Origin: Staphylococcus sp. MI 10-1553
Lineage (GTDB): Bacteria; Bacillota; Bacilli; Staphylococcales; Staphylococcaceae
Reading direction: 5' to 3'
Length of the DNA stretch: 64,000 nt
Assembly (NCBI RefSeq): GCF_010365305.1
Contig: NZ_CP048279.1
Coordinates: 372,001-436,000 of the forward strand
Shown here: in pieces, positions 43,756 through 52,626 of the stretch
Layout: the number at the start of each line of letters is the position of its first letter
Numbering within the stretch: the first letter of the stretch is position 1
Made by a program: the position numbers and the translations under genes
Notes under the pieces: model-generated
Told to the model about the DNA's origin: nothing
What the model saw: the letters and a program-made list of their open reading frames with translations, nothing else
Databases searched by the model: none

Positions 43756-44705
43756 TCTACACGCTCCAAAAATTTTTGATGAGTTTCATGTGGCAATGCA
43801 GTTTCAGGGATGACTGGAATATCTCTTAATTGAGCGATTCCGGGTTCTTTGATTTCTGAGACATCACGACGTATCGGTTTTACCCCATCTTGCTGGGCTA
43901 ACCGTTGTTGTACAGTATCGCTTGTTAAGTAATGTATGAGTACAGTTCTTTTAGGGTGAGGGTGTTGACTGTTGACTAACGCAATACCGTCTATATTGAG
44001 CACTGTACCTTCAACCGGATAGATGACCTTTAACGGATATCCTTTTTGAAGCCAGGTACGCGCATCTTGTTCGTAACTGAGTCCAGCATAATAGCGACCT
44101 TGAGCGACTTGAGCAATCACATCAGAAGACTTCGGAAGTTCTACTGCTTGTTGTCGGAATTGATGAATCGCGTCAGTATTTCCATGAATATGGTACAACC
44201 CTCGCATATGTTGATAGCCTGTCGTTGTCGTTTTAGGGTTCGAATAAGCGACTTTTTGCTTGAGTGCCGGTTGCATGAGGTCCTTATAGCCATTGATGTG
44301 TATATCGCCTTGTAAGTCAGTATTCACAACAATCACAGTCGGCATTAATATAAACGGTGTCACGATAGGTTGGTCTAACAATGAAATGCGAAACTTTGAT
44401 AGAACAGGCGCTTTATAAGGCACAAAATCTTCAGGATGCTCGATAGTTTCACTTAATACCCCACCTACAAAAATATCTCCGCGTGCATGTTTCGGCGTCT
44501 GGTGAATTTTCGATAATAAAACTTGTGTCGAATCTTCAATCACTGTTACCTTCACATTTTCTTGATGTTCAAAGTCTTTGAGTATAGGTTGAATCAAATG
44601 TTTTGGATAAGGTGAATAAATGGTCAATGTATCGTTCGCATTCGATGTATCTTGTTGACAACCACAGAGAAGTATAATGAGCAGACAGCATAACCATTTT
44701 TTCAT
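43752..44705 (-). CDS. hptA: HptA extracellular glucose-6-phosphate-sensing lipoprotein
   Basis: A 317-aa periplasmic-binding-type lipoprotein. The signal peptide ends in LLCGC, where the second Cys is lipidated. The mature part has the iron/phosphate-binding-protein-like fold (TLTIYSPYPKHLIQPILKDFE, then DIFVGGVLSE). In S. aureus HptA binds glucose-6-phosphate and passes the signal to HptS. It is the first gene of the minus-strand hptA-hptS-hptR unit. Confidence 0.92.
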   Translation of the reverse strand: MKKWLCCLLIILLCGCQQDTSNANDTLTIYSPYPKHLIQPILKDFEHQENVKVTVIEDSTQVLLSKIHQTPKHARGDIFVGGVLSETIEHPEDFVPYKAPVLSKFRISLLDQPIVTPFILMPTVIVVNTDLQGDIHINGYKDLMQPALKQKVAYSNPKTTTTGYQHMRGLYHIHGNTDAIHQFRQQAVELPKSSDVIAQVAQGRYYAGLSYEQDARTWLQKGYPLKVIYPVEGTVLNIDGIALVNSQHPHPKRTVLIHYLTSDTVQQRLAQQDGVKPIRRDVSEIKEPGIAQLRDIPVIPETALPHETHQKFLERVE

Positions 44706-44826
44706 TCGTATAATCCTTTCCTATCTCAAGTATTGTATTTATCTTACCAATATTTATTTAATTTGTAGAGAAAAAAATTAATATTATGACTTTCTTATGA
44801 TTGCAATTGAATGAGAAATAAAAAAA

Positions 44827-44858
44827 CCTCCTTATCCCATCGTGGTGACGTAAGGAGG
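44827..44858 (-). terminator. Hairpin terminator near the small ORF upstream of galU
   Basis: CCTCCTTA (44827-44834) and TAAGGAGG (44851-44858) pair. The minus strand continues GTTTTTTTA, so it ends leftward transcription, just beyond the small ORF at 44868-45041. Confidence 0.7.
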
Positions 44859-44867
44859 AGAGATGAA

Positions 44868-45041
44868 TTATTCAAATATCGAGATATTATCGGCATAACG
44901 TTTTCGAAAATAGAGTAAAACCCACAGTAATACAATGCCAGAAATATTTGATAAATGAGAGGCTAGGTTCAGGAGAAAAACGCTAGTGCTTAATGGGACG
45001 TTATGATTATTAAAAAAGACATGATAAACTAGTAACGACAT
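44868..45041 (-). CDS. Possible small membrane protein divergent from galU
   Basis: A 57-aa reading from an ATG at 45041, with a hydrophobic stretch LLVYHVFFNN and a clear helix ISGIVLLWVLLYF followed by RKRYAD. A good leftward terminator lies 10 bases after its stop, which implies that something is transcribed here. No ribosome binding site is visible, and the frame also stays open further upstream as the antisense of galU, so the start is uncertain. No family recognised. Confidence 0.4.
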   Translation of the reverse strand: MSLLVYHVFFNNHNVPLSTSVFLLNLASHLSNISGIVLLWVLLYFRKRYADNISIFE

Positions 45042-45106
45042 TTGTATGTAAGAAAATGAAATATGAATCTGTTGGAAATAAATAGAAAAGTTAGGTGGAA
45101 CGCACA

Positions 45107-45970
45107 ATGAAGAAAATAACGAAAGCAGTGATTCCCGCAGCAGGTTTAGGTACACGTTTTTTACCTGCGACGAAAGCAATGCCGAAAGAGATGTTGCCGA
45201 TTTTAGATAAGCCGACGATTCAATATATCGTTGAAGAAGCGGTACGTGCGGGCATTGAAGATATTATTATCGTTACAGGTAAACATAAACGTGCGATTGA
45301 AGATCATTTTGATAATCAAATCGAGCTCGAAATGAACTTGGCTGAAAAAGGTAAGGATGACTTGTTAGAAAAGGTTCAACATGCGACACAACTGGCGAAT
45401 ATGTTTTACGTCCGTCAAAAAGAACAAAAAGGGTTAGGGCATGCGATTTGGACGGCGAAACAATTTATTGGAGACGAGCCTTTCGCGGTATTGCTGGGTG
45501 ATGATATTGTCGAATCAGAGACGCCAGCGATTCAACAACTGATGGACGAATATGAACGAACAGGCAAATCTGTCATCGGTGTACAAGAAGTGCCTGAACG
45601 TGAAACGCATCGTTATGGGATTGTTGACCCGAAAAATCAACAAGATCGTTTGTATGAAGTGACGCAATTTGTTGAAAAGCCAGCCTTTGGTACAGCACCA
45701 TCTAATTTGGCGATTATGGGACGCTATGTATTGACACCGGATATTTTCGATTATTTAGAAAATCAAGAAGAGGGTGCTGGCGGTGAAATTCAATTAACCG
45801 ATGCGATTGAGCGTTTAAATCAGACACAACAAGTATTGGCCTACCGTTTCGAAGGTGAGCGATTTGATGTAGGTGAAAAAGTTGGTTTCGTCAAAACAAC
45901 AATTCAATTTGCTTTACGTGATGCAGAAATGGCTGACGACATTCGTGCATTTTTAAAAGAAGTGCAATAA
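45107..45970 (+). CDS. galU: UTP-glucose-1-phosphate uridylyltransferase
   Basis: A 287-aa nucleotidyltransferase. The N-terminal [29 protein letters not shown] loop (residues about 8-30) and the [23 protein letters not shown] region are standard. It makes UDP-glucose for glycolipid anchors and other glucosyl donors. AGGTGG lies 9 bases before the chosen ATG; a GTG at 45095 is in frame but overlaps this site. Confidence 0.95.
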   Translation: MKKITKAVIPAAGLGTRFLPATKAMPKEMLPILDKPTIQYIVEEAVRAGIEDIIIVTGKHKRAIEDHFDNQIELEMNLAEKGKDDLLEKVQHATQLANMFYVRQKEQKGLGHAIWTAKQFIGDEPFAVLLGDDIVESETPAIQQLMDEYERTGKSVIGVQEVPERETHRYGIVDPKNQQDRLYEVTQFVEKPAFGTAPSNLAIMGRYVLTPDIFDYLENQEEGAGGEIQLTDAIERLNQTQQVLAYRFEGERFDVGEKVGFVKTTIQFALRDAEMADDIRAFLKEVQ

Positions 45971-46131
45971 TGCAAAAATTATTTAAAGTGACTATCGTGT
46001 ATTTTCATATGAAACAATAATATGATGCAATTGTTCTATTTTAGACATGAATTTGCGGTTTTACATATTAAAGAGACAACGTAACTGTGTTAGAATGTTC
46101 ACATGAAAAATTAGGAAAGAGGAAGAAAAAG

Positions 46132-47439
46132 ATGCTTCTTTTTACGATAGAGATTTTAATAATGATTCTCGCAATTGTATTGGGCCTACGTACTGCTGGG
46201 GCACTCGGTTGCGGGATTTTTGCACTTGTAGCCCAAATTGTGATGATTTTCGGTTTTGGTTTACCACCGGGCTCAGCACCAGTGACTGCGGTATTGATTA
46301 TTTTATCTATCGGTATTGCAGGTGGGACGTTACAAGCGACAGGCGGGATTGATTACTTAGTGCACCTCGCTTCAAAAATGATTGAACGTTTTCCGAAATC
46401 CATTATTTTTATTGCACCAATGATTGTATTTGTGTTTGTTTTCGGTATCGGTACAACGAATATTGCGTTGTCACTAGAACCGATTATTGCAAAAACAGCA
46501 TTAAAGGCGGGTATTCAACCTAAAAAGGCATTGACCGCTTCAGTATTGACGGCGAACATTGCATTGCTTTGTAGTCCAGCAGCTTCAGCAACGGCGTACA
46601 TGATTTCAGAATTTGCAGGATTAGGCATTTCAATGGGGCAATACCTTTCTATCGTACTTCCGACAGCATTGTTGAGTATGCTAGTGCTCAGTTGTTTTAA
46701 CACATTTGTCGGTCGTACTAAGATTGATGAACAACATGCACAAACGATGCTTCAAAAAATGGCTGTGGATCAAGAAGAAACGACGAAACAGTATGATACA
46801 CGTGTGAAGTTAGGTGTGTTTGCGTTTATCGTCGCAGTCGGTTTTATTTTGCTCTTCGGTATTTTCCCAGAAGTTGGGCCGAAATTCGAAGTGGATGGTA
46901 AAGTAGTCGAACTTCAGATGACTGATTTAGTGCAATTGTTTATGTATATGAGTGCGATGATTAATTTATTACTCGTCAAAGTCCAACCGAATCAAATATT
47001 GACCACGCATATTACACAGGCAGCGATGGGTGCGATTTTTGCAGTATTAGGACCTGGTTGGCTAGGGGCAACAATATTCAGTGCACCATCGAACCGTGCA
47101 ATGATGGAAGACGGTATTGGCGGATTAATTGCTCAAGCACCGTGGCTCATCATTATTTTAGTCGGTTTAGTAGCAATGATTGTTATTTCTCAATCTGCAA
47201 CCGCTTCGATTATGGTGCCGATTGTGTTGAGTTTAGGCATTCCACCGATGTTTTTCATTGCGATTGTGCAAACGTTAAACGTCAACTTTGTTATTCCAGC
47301 ACAGCCGACGATTTTATTTGCGGTAGATGTGGATGAGACACGTTCAACAAAAATAACGAGCTTTTTAATTCCAGGATTTTTCTTAATTACGACAACTGTA
47401 GTGATAGGATTGACGATTAAGATGATTTTAGGCATGTGA
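46132..47439 (+). CDS. Anaerobic C4-dicarboxylate transporter, Dcu family
   Basis: A 435-aa membrane protein with about 11 helices. DcuA/DcuB-family segments are GIAGGTLQATGGIDYLVHLA, VFGIGTTNIALSLEPII and NIALLCSPAASATAYM. Members exchange fumarate, malate, aspartate and succinate, mostly without oxygen. The ATG at 46132 follows GAGGAAG. It stands alone downstream of galU. Which C4 acid it prefers cannot be told. Confidence 0.88.
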   Translation: MLLFTIEILIMILAIVLGLRTAGALGCGIFALVAQIVMIFGFGLPPGSAPVTAVLIILSIGIAGGTLQATGGIDYLVHLASKMIERFPKSIIFIAPMIVFVFVFGIGTTNIALSLEPIIAKTALKAGIQPKKALTASVLTANIALLCSPAASATAYMISEFAGLGISMGQYLSIVLPTALLSMLVLSCFNTFVGRTKIDEQHAQTMLQKMAVDQEETTKQYDTRVKLGVFAFIVAVGFILLFGIFPEVGPKFEVDGKVVELQMTDLVQLFMYMSAMINLLLVKVQPNQILTTHITQAAMGAIFAVLGPGWLGATIFSAPSNRAMMEDGIGGLIAQAPWLIIILVGLVAMIVISQSATASIMVPIVLSLGIPPMFFIAIVQTLNVNFVIPAQPTILFAVDVDETRSTKITSFLIPGFFLITTTVVIGLTIKMILGM

Positions 47440-47544
47440 TTCGAAGTGAATATTAATTATAGAAGTCATGGCTAAACCGTGCTGCGCTTTCCGAGGTGCT
47501 GAACTTTCAATGCTTGATAAAGTGCGTTGATCACAGACATATCC

Positions 47545-47592
47545 AAACACCCCCAAAGCTATCAAATGCGGATAGGTTGAGGGTGTTTTTTG
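47545..47592. terminator. Bidirectional terminator between the Dcu carrier and the MFS gene
   Basis: AAACACCC (47545-47552) and GGGTGTTT (47581-47588) pair and are followed by TTTTT on the plus strand; the far side is less A-rich. It lies between two convergent genes. Confidence 0.7.
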
Positions 47593-47605
47593 ATATCATT
47601 GTGCG

Positions 47606-48796
47606 TTACATCGGATGAGCATAGCGTTTACTGTACAGACTACTCAATATACCGACAACTAAAACCGCGGCAGCAAAGATGAGTGCGTCATTGTAGCTAT
47701 GCGTTCGTTCGATTAAAAGACCTGAAACGTAGGGTGCAATCATTTGTCCTACACTGTAAATCAATGTCATTACTGCGACTAAGTTGTTGCCTTTCGTTTC
47801 AAATGTAATCTGGTGCGACTTCGACATGAAAAGTGTCGTAAGTCCTAAAAATGTAGCACCGAAAATCATTGAACTGAGCGCAATTGCAAAGGCATTGACT
47901 GTAAAGATAGGCATCAGCACCGCAACAATTTGTAATAAAAATGCGAGGATCACTGAAAGACAAATACCAATGCGTTGACCAATCAGTGACCATAAGACAG
48001 TAGCTGGAATGGCGCCAAGTCCGACAAACATCCAACTGAGTGCCGCATATTCCGATAACGTTGGCATCGTTTTAACAATCGCAACGAGAAAAGTTCCTGT
48101 AATAATATAACCGGCACCTTCACAAAAATAAGCAATTGCAAAGGGAATATAAAAATTTTTAGAATAACGTATCATTTTCTGGGGGGCATGTGCTTCATGA
48201 GATGCTGGTTCGGGAAGTGCTGGATTTTCACGTAAACGTACGATAATAATAAGCGTTAAGATGAAAGAAGCACTGCCTAACCAAATCCAAGTTTCACGCC
48301 AATTGATCACATCAGTATAAAGGAAAATAAACAAACTGCTCGAAAACAAGCCGAGACCAACTGCGCTATATAACAGGCCGGCAATCCCTTCACGACGCGC
48401 TAAATGTAAGGCTTCTAACACAATATTGGATGCGAGTACAAATACAGCACCACTGGCCATCCCGTTCAGTAAACGAAGGAGTGACCAAATGACAAAGTGA
48501 TCTGTCACCCCAAACAATAGCATCGTTGCGACATTTAACAGGAGATAACACTTTAAGTCGAAAACTTTATTTTTCATTATGTAAAAAATAGGTAACATGG
48601 CACCGATTAAATAACCTAAATAGTTAAATGTTGCTAACAGGCCGACACTTTTGTTATCCAGTCCAGTATCCAACTGCATAAAAGGTAAGATCGGTGTATA
48701 AGCAAACCGGCCTAACGCTATAACGATAAACAGCGCCATCATTCCTAATACTAATTGACGACGACCATGTATTCTGAGATCTTTTATTTCTCTCAA
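47606..48796 (-). CDS. MFS transporter, YbfB/YjiJ (MFS_4) type
   Basis: A 396-aa transporter with 12 predicted helices. The family start GRFAYTPILPFMQ, NYLGYLIGAMLP and a central LLRLLNGMASGAVFVLAS are visible. GGAGG precedes the ATG on the minus strand. Members are predicted exporters or sugar-related carriers with no firm substrate, so only the family is given. Confidence 0.85.
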   Translation of the reverse strand: MREIKDLRIHGRRQLVLGMMALFIVIALGRFAYTPILPFMQLDTGLDNKSVGLLATFNYLGYLIGAMLPIFYIMKNKVFDLKCYLLLNVATMLLFGVTDHFVIWSLLRLLNGMASGAVFVLASNIVLEALHLARREGIAGLLYSAVGLGLFSSSLFIFLYTDVINWRETWIWLGSASFILTLIIIVRLRENPALPEPASHEAHAPQKMIRYSKNFYIPFAIAYFCEGAGYIITGTFLVAIVKTMPTLSEYAALSWMFVGLGAIPATVLWSLIGQRIGICLSVILAFLLQIVAVLMPIFTVNAFAIALSSMIFGATFLGLTTLFMSKSHQITFETKGNNLVAVMTLIYSVGQMIAPYVSGLLIERTHSYNDALIFAAAVLVVGILSSLYSKRYAHPM

Positions 48797-49139
48797 ATGG
48801 ATTCCTCCTAAATGGTAAAGATGTTACTATTATACGCGAATTTTATGCATATGAATATATCAAACTATATTAATTATTAATAAAATCAAAGAAAATGATG
48901 ATTGACAACAACTTGAATTCCCAAAATGTTTTTAATTAAAAGTGAGGAAAGCGTTGGGGCAGTTGGGTTTTTCTTTAACTTAATTCAGGCAGAAGTCTCC
49001 CATCCTCTATAGGTGGGTGATGAATGCCGTTCGGTATGAGGGTTACCGTTGTTACTCGAAAACCGACACGCAAGGCTCATCGCCTTTTTATTTTGTTCTA
49101 TGTTATAATCAGTCTATATAAGAAGTGAGTTGATATAAC

Positions 49140-49544
49140 ATGAAATTAGATACTAATAATCATTCGGTGTTTCTTCTCTATTATCATCTTGTGTTGGTTA
49201 CTAAATACCGTAGACATGTGATTGATGATAAAATTTCTGAATTTGCTAAAACAACTTTTGTACGAATTGCAGCGTCTTATCATATTACTCTAGTTGAGTG
49301 GAATCATGATAAAGACCATGTTCATATTATGTTCAAAGCACAACCAAAAACAGAATTGACAAAATTCATCAATGCCTATAAAAGTGCCAGTTCGCGTTTG
49401 ATAAAACGCGACTTTCCAAAAGTAAGACAGTTTCTTTGGAAAGAAATGTTTTGGTCTAGAAGTTTTTGCCTTTTGACAACTGGTGGCGCACCAATTGACG
49501 TTATAAAAAAATATATTCAGAATCAAGGTTATAATCATAAATAG
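49140..49544 (+). CDS. tnpA: TnpA, Y1 HUH transposase of IS200/IS605
   Basis: A 134-aa transposase. The HUH metal motif is HVHIMF (about residues 60-65) and the nucleophilic Tyr is in the C-terminal helix KKYIQNQGYN at about 125. It excises and inserts the element as single-stranded DNA. The length is normal. tnpB starts 15 bases after the stop. Confidence 0.92.
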   Translation: MKLDTNNHSVFLLYYHLVLVTKYRRHVIDDKISEFAKTTFVRIAASYHITLVEWNHDKDHVHIMFKAQPKTELTKFINAYKSASSRLIKRDFPKVRQFLWKEMFWSRSFCLLTTGGAPIDVIKKYIQNQGYNHK

Positions 49545-49559
49545 AGAGGTGCGTAGCTT

Positions 49560-50702
49560 ATGGAACGACTCAAAGCATATAAATTTAGAATCTATCCAAC
49601 TGAAGAACAAAAAATTTTCTTCGCTAAGTCTTTCGGTTGTGTCCGTAAGGTCTACAATCTAATGCTTGATGATCGAATGAAAGCTTATGAAGAAACTAAG
49701 AATGTTTCTTCTAAAAAAATGAAGTTCCCGACACCAGCTAAATATAAGAATGAATTTCCATTTTTGAAGGAAGTAGATAGCCTTGCCTTGGCTAATGCAC
49801 AACTCAATTTAGACAAGGCATATAAGAATTTCTTTAGAGATAAATCTGTTGGATTTCCTCGGTTCAAAAGTAAGAAGAATCCCGTTCAAAGCTATACCAC
49901 TAATAATCAAAATGGCACAATATCCTTGATTGATAATAAATTCATCAAAGTTCCTAAGTTGAAGTCATCAGTTAAAATAAAGCTTCATAGACAACCTAAA
50001 GGTATTATCAAATCAGCTACAATATCACGCCGTTCAAGCGGTAAATACTATGTTTCTTTATTGTGCAAAGAAGAAGTTGTCGAGTTTCCTAAAACTAATT
50101 CTGCAATTGGAATTGACCTTGGAATCACTCATTTTGCCATTTTTTCTGACGGTCAAAAGATTGATAATAATAAGTTCACTTCGAAAATGGCACAGAAACT
50201 AAAACGTGAACAACGTAAGTTGTCGAGACGTGCCCTGTTAGCCAAAAAGAAGGGTATCAATCTCTTTGAAGCCAAAAACTACCAGAAACAAAAACAGAAA
50301 GTTGCACGACTACATGAAAAGGTAATGAATCAACGCACTGACTTTCTAAACAAGTTGAGTACAGAGATTATCAAAAATCACGATATTATCTGTATTGAAG
50401 ACTTAAACACAAAAGGTATGTTGCGAAATCATAAACTGGCTAAAAGCATTTCTGATGTGTCATGGTCTAGCTTTGTGATTAAGCTACAATACAAAGCTGA
50501 CTGGTATGGACGTGAAATAGTCAAGATTGATAAATGGTTTCCATCAAGTCAAGTCTGTTCAGAGTGCGGACATAATGATGGCAAGAAAAATCTCAAAATT
50601 CGAGAATGGTCTTGTCCTATTTGCCATGCTCACCATGACCGAGATATAAACGCGAGCATCAATATTTTGACCGAAGGGCTACGAATGCAAACATTAGCTT
50701 AG
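49560..50702 (+). CDS. tnpB: TnpB RNA-guided endonuclease of IS200/IS605
   Basis: A 380-aa TnpB. The N-terminal HTH_OrfB_IS605 part (about 1-50) begins with the typical [12 protein letters not shown]. The RuvC nuclease residues are Asp in [11 protein letters not shown] (about 188), Glu in [11 protein letters not shown] (about 280) and Asp in [10 protein letters not shown] (about 361). A zinc finger (CSECG, CPIC) lies between the last two. All catalytic residues are present and the length is in the normal range, so it should be active with an omega RNA made from the 3' end of the element. GAGAGGTG lies upstream. Confidence 0.93.
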   Translation: MERLKAYKFRIYPTEEQKIFFAKSFGCVRKVYNLMLDDRMKAYEETKNVSSKKMKFPTPAKYKNEFPFLKEVDSLALANAQLNLDKAYKNFFRDKSVGFPRFKSKKNPVQSYTTNNQNGTISLIDNKFIKVPKLKSSVKIKLHRQPKGIIKSATISRRSSGKYYVSLLCKEEVVEFPKTNSAIGIDLGITHFAIFSDGQKIDNNKFTSKMAQKLKREQRKLSRRALLAKKKGINLFEAKNYQKQKQKVARLHEKVMNQRTDFLNKLSTEIIKNHDIICIEDLNTKGMLRNHKLAKSISDVSWSSFVIKLQYKADWYGREIVKIDKWFPSSQVCSECGHNDGKKNLKIREWSCPICHAHHDRDINASINILTEGLRMQTLA

Positions 50703-50860
50703 AAAAGACCGATAACCGTAGGGTCTACGGGGATAGCTTGGTCAATAAGAGAAACCTCTGTTAGTAAAGAAATACACTTACAAGTACGCTCTATTCCCAA
50801 GAAGCTCCCACTTCAAGCGTTAAGAACCTTTATGTTTTAGCTAAGTGGTGAGTAGTTCAC
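50620..50860 (+). ncRNA. Omega RNA region of the IS605 element
   Basis: In TnpB elements the guide scaffold spans the last part of tnpB and the right end, and the guide is the flanking DNA. Here the stretch after tnpB contains paired arms around CCGTAGGGTCTACGG (50716-50730) and the terminal hairpin 50805-50852. By family rule the guide would be the bases starting near 50861 (CATCATAGTGAAGAAGTG). The 5' limit is a guess. Confidence 0.5.
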
Positions 50861-51189
50861 CATCATAGTGAAGAAGTGATATGAATCATATTCTTCACCT
50901 GAATTAATAAAGAATATTTTTTAGGCTAGGAACGCTTTTATCATGTGGTTTCTAGTCTTTTTTTATGGAATCTTGTAGAGCGCTAGATCTTAAGGCTGCC
51001 AATCAGTCATAAGATGTTGGTTTATTACTTTAAATTTGTCGTCTGAGTCTGTGTTTAAGAAAGCAGCGATAAAACGAGCAATTGTAATATAATGTTTCAA
51101 AATCTCCACAAAACAGGAAACATTATGACAAGAATTATCTCCATGACACAATTTTATACTTCGAACAAACATGCTATCTTATTCGTATA
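50861..51189. other. Region between the IS605 element and the lac genes
   Basis: A long perfect hairpin GTGAAGAA ... TTCTTCAC with TGATATGAATCA in its middle lies at about 50869-50900 just outside the element. The rest is AT-rich without an ORF and should contain the lac promoter. Confidence 0.4.
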
Positions 51190-51203
51190 TGAAAGCGCTT
51201 TTA
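51190..51203 (+). promoter_or_regulatory. cre site (CcpA) before the lac genes
   Basis: TGAAAGCGCTTTTA fits the cre consensus closely and lies 27 bases before the symporter start, so CcpA would block transcription in glucose. Confidence 0.75.
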
Positions 51204-51229
51204 AATAGAGAGAAAGAAGGTATCAGCGT

Positions 51230-52600
51230 TTGAAACAACAATTATCAAAAATACAAAAACTATCATTTGGCTTTGGCGCAATAGGCAAAGACGCCATATT
51301 CAATATCGTCAGCCTTTACCTCATGTACTACATTACCGATATTGTCGGTCTTTCCCCAGCGTTTGTCGGTGTACTCTTTTTTATTGCGAGAATATGGGAT
51401 GCGCTCAATGACCCGTTTATGGGGATGATTGTCGATAATACCCACAATCGTTTTGGTAAGTTTAAAACGTGGCTTGTCATCGGCACAGTTATAAATGCGG
51501 TGGTGACCGTACTCCTATTCACCCATTTTGATTTGCCCGGCATATGGATGTATATCTTCATTGCTGTGATGTACATTTTATGGGGCATGACGTATACGAT
51601 GATGGATATTCCGTACTGGTCTTGGTTACCGAATTTGACACATCAAGCGAAAGAACGAGAAGCACTGTCGGTCATTCCACGTTTCTTTGCGAGTCTCGCG
51701 GCGTTTACAGTCGGAACGTTTGGCTTATATTTTATTGAACAGTTAGGGAATGGCAATGCATCAACAGGGATTTTTGTATTTTCGGTCCTTTGTAGTGTGG
51801 TCTTTATCGTGACGATTGCGGTGACGGTTATAGTTGTACCGGAAGATTGCGCAATGGAGCAGCAAGAGGGAATTAAAGTGCGTTTTCGAGATGTGAAGCG
51901 GATTTTATTTCAAAATAAAGAGTTACTCGCAATGATGGGCGTGCTTTTAACATTTAACCTTTGTGTTCAAACACTCAACGGGACGATCATCTACTATTTT
52001 AAATATGTGGTTGCGATGCCGAACTTCTTTTCATATTTTAATGCGATGATTTTAGCGGAAATGGCGGGTTTATTATTACTGCCATTATGGATTCGTAAAG
52101 TTGGGCGTCAAAATGCTTTTAATAGTGCGATTATGAGTATCGTTGGGGGTCTCACAGTGATTTTGATTTTCGGTTGGCTCGCTCCAAAAATTGTCATTTG
52201 GGTCATCATCGGTGCGATTGCTTTAAGAATGGGTACAGGCTTTATGATTGGTATAACGACGATTGCGATTGCAGATGTGATTGACTACGGTGAAGTGAAG
52301 TTTGGTCATCGCAATGAAAGTATGATTACGTCAACAAATACATTTTTGACGAAAACTTCACAGGCGATTTCTGCATTGATAGTCGGTTTAGGGTTATCGA
52401 TGTTAGGTTTTGTACCGAACGAAACACAAACGATGGCAACGCAACAGGGGTTACGTATGATGGTTATCGTTATGCCAATCGTACTCGTGCTCATCAGTGC
52501 GTTGTTATACCATAAAGCGTTTCATCTTAAAGGAGACTATTTGCGAGATATCGAACGAACATTAACGATTAAGCGTCAAAGAGAACAGTCATATGATTAG
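51230..52600 (+). CDS. GPH-family sugar:cation symporter, probable lactose/galactoside permease
   Basis: A 456-aa permease of the glycoside-pentoside-hexuronide family (MelB-like), with 12 helices. Visible features are the cation-site helix [19 protein letters not shown] and [16 protein letters not shown]. It starts at TTG with GAAGG about 8 bases upstream and is followed 26 bases later by lacZ, so the substrate is likely a beta-galactoside. No EIIA-like tail is present, unlike LacS. Confidence 0.88.
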   Translation: MKQQLSKIQKLSFGFGAIGKDAIFNIVSLYLMYYITDIVGLSPAFVGVLFFIARIWDALNDPFMGMIVDNTHNRFGKFKTWLVIGTVINAVVTVLLFTHFDLPGIWMYIFIAVMYILWGMTYTMMDIPYWSWLPNLTHQAKEREALSVIPRFFASLAAFTVGTFGLYFIEQLGNGNASTGIFVFSVLCSVVFIVTIAVTVIVVPEDCAMEQQEGIKVRFRDVKRILFQNKELLAMMGVLLTFNLCVQTLNGTIIYYFKYVVAMPNFFSYFNAMILAEMAGLLLLPLWIRKVGRQNAFNSAIMSIVGGLTVILIFGWLAPKIVIWVIIGAIALRMGTGFMIGITTIAIADVIDYGEVKFGHRNESMITSTNTFLTKTSQAISALIVGLGLSMLGFVPNETQTMATQQGLRMMVIVMPIVLVLISALLYHKAFHLKGDYLRDIERTLTIKRQREQSYD

Positions 52601-52626
52601 TCAAATATAGACGAGGAGGTTCTTTT

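Larger units (their letters stand above)
48985..50860 (+). mobile_element. IS200/IS605-family element with tnpA and tnpB
   Basis: The left end has a small hairpin CCCATC-CTCTAT-AGGTGGG (48999-49017), as needed for single-strand recognition by TnpA. It is followed by a promoter (TATAAT at 49102), tnpA, tnpB and a right end with the long hairpin CTCCCACTT (50805-50813) / AAGTGGTGAG (50843-50852) and then TAGTTCAC (50853-50860), an ending common in this family. The exact cut sites were not determined. Both genes appear intact. Confidence 0.8.
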
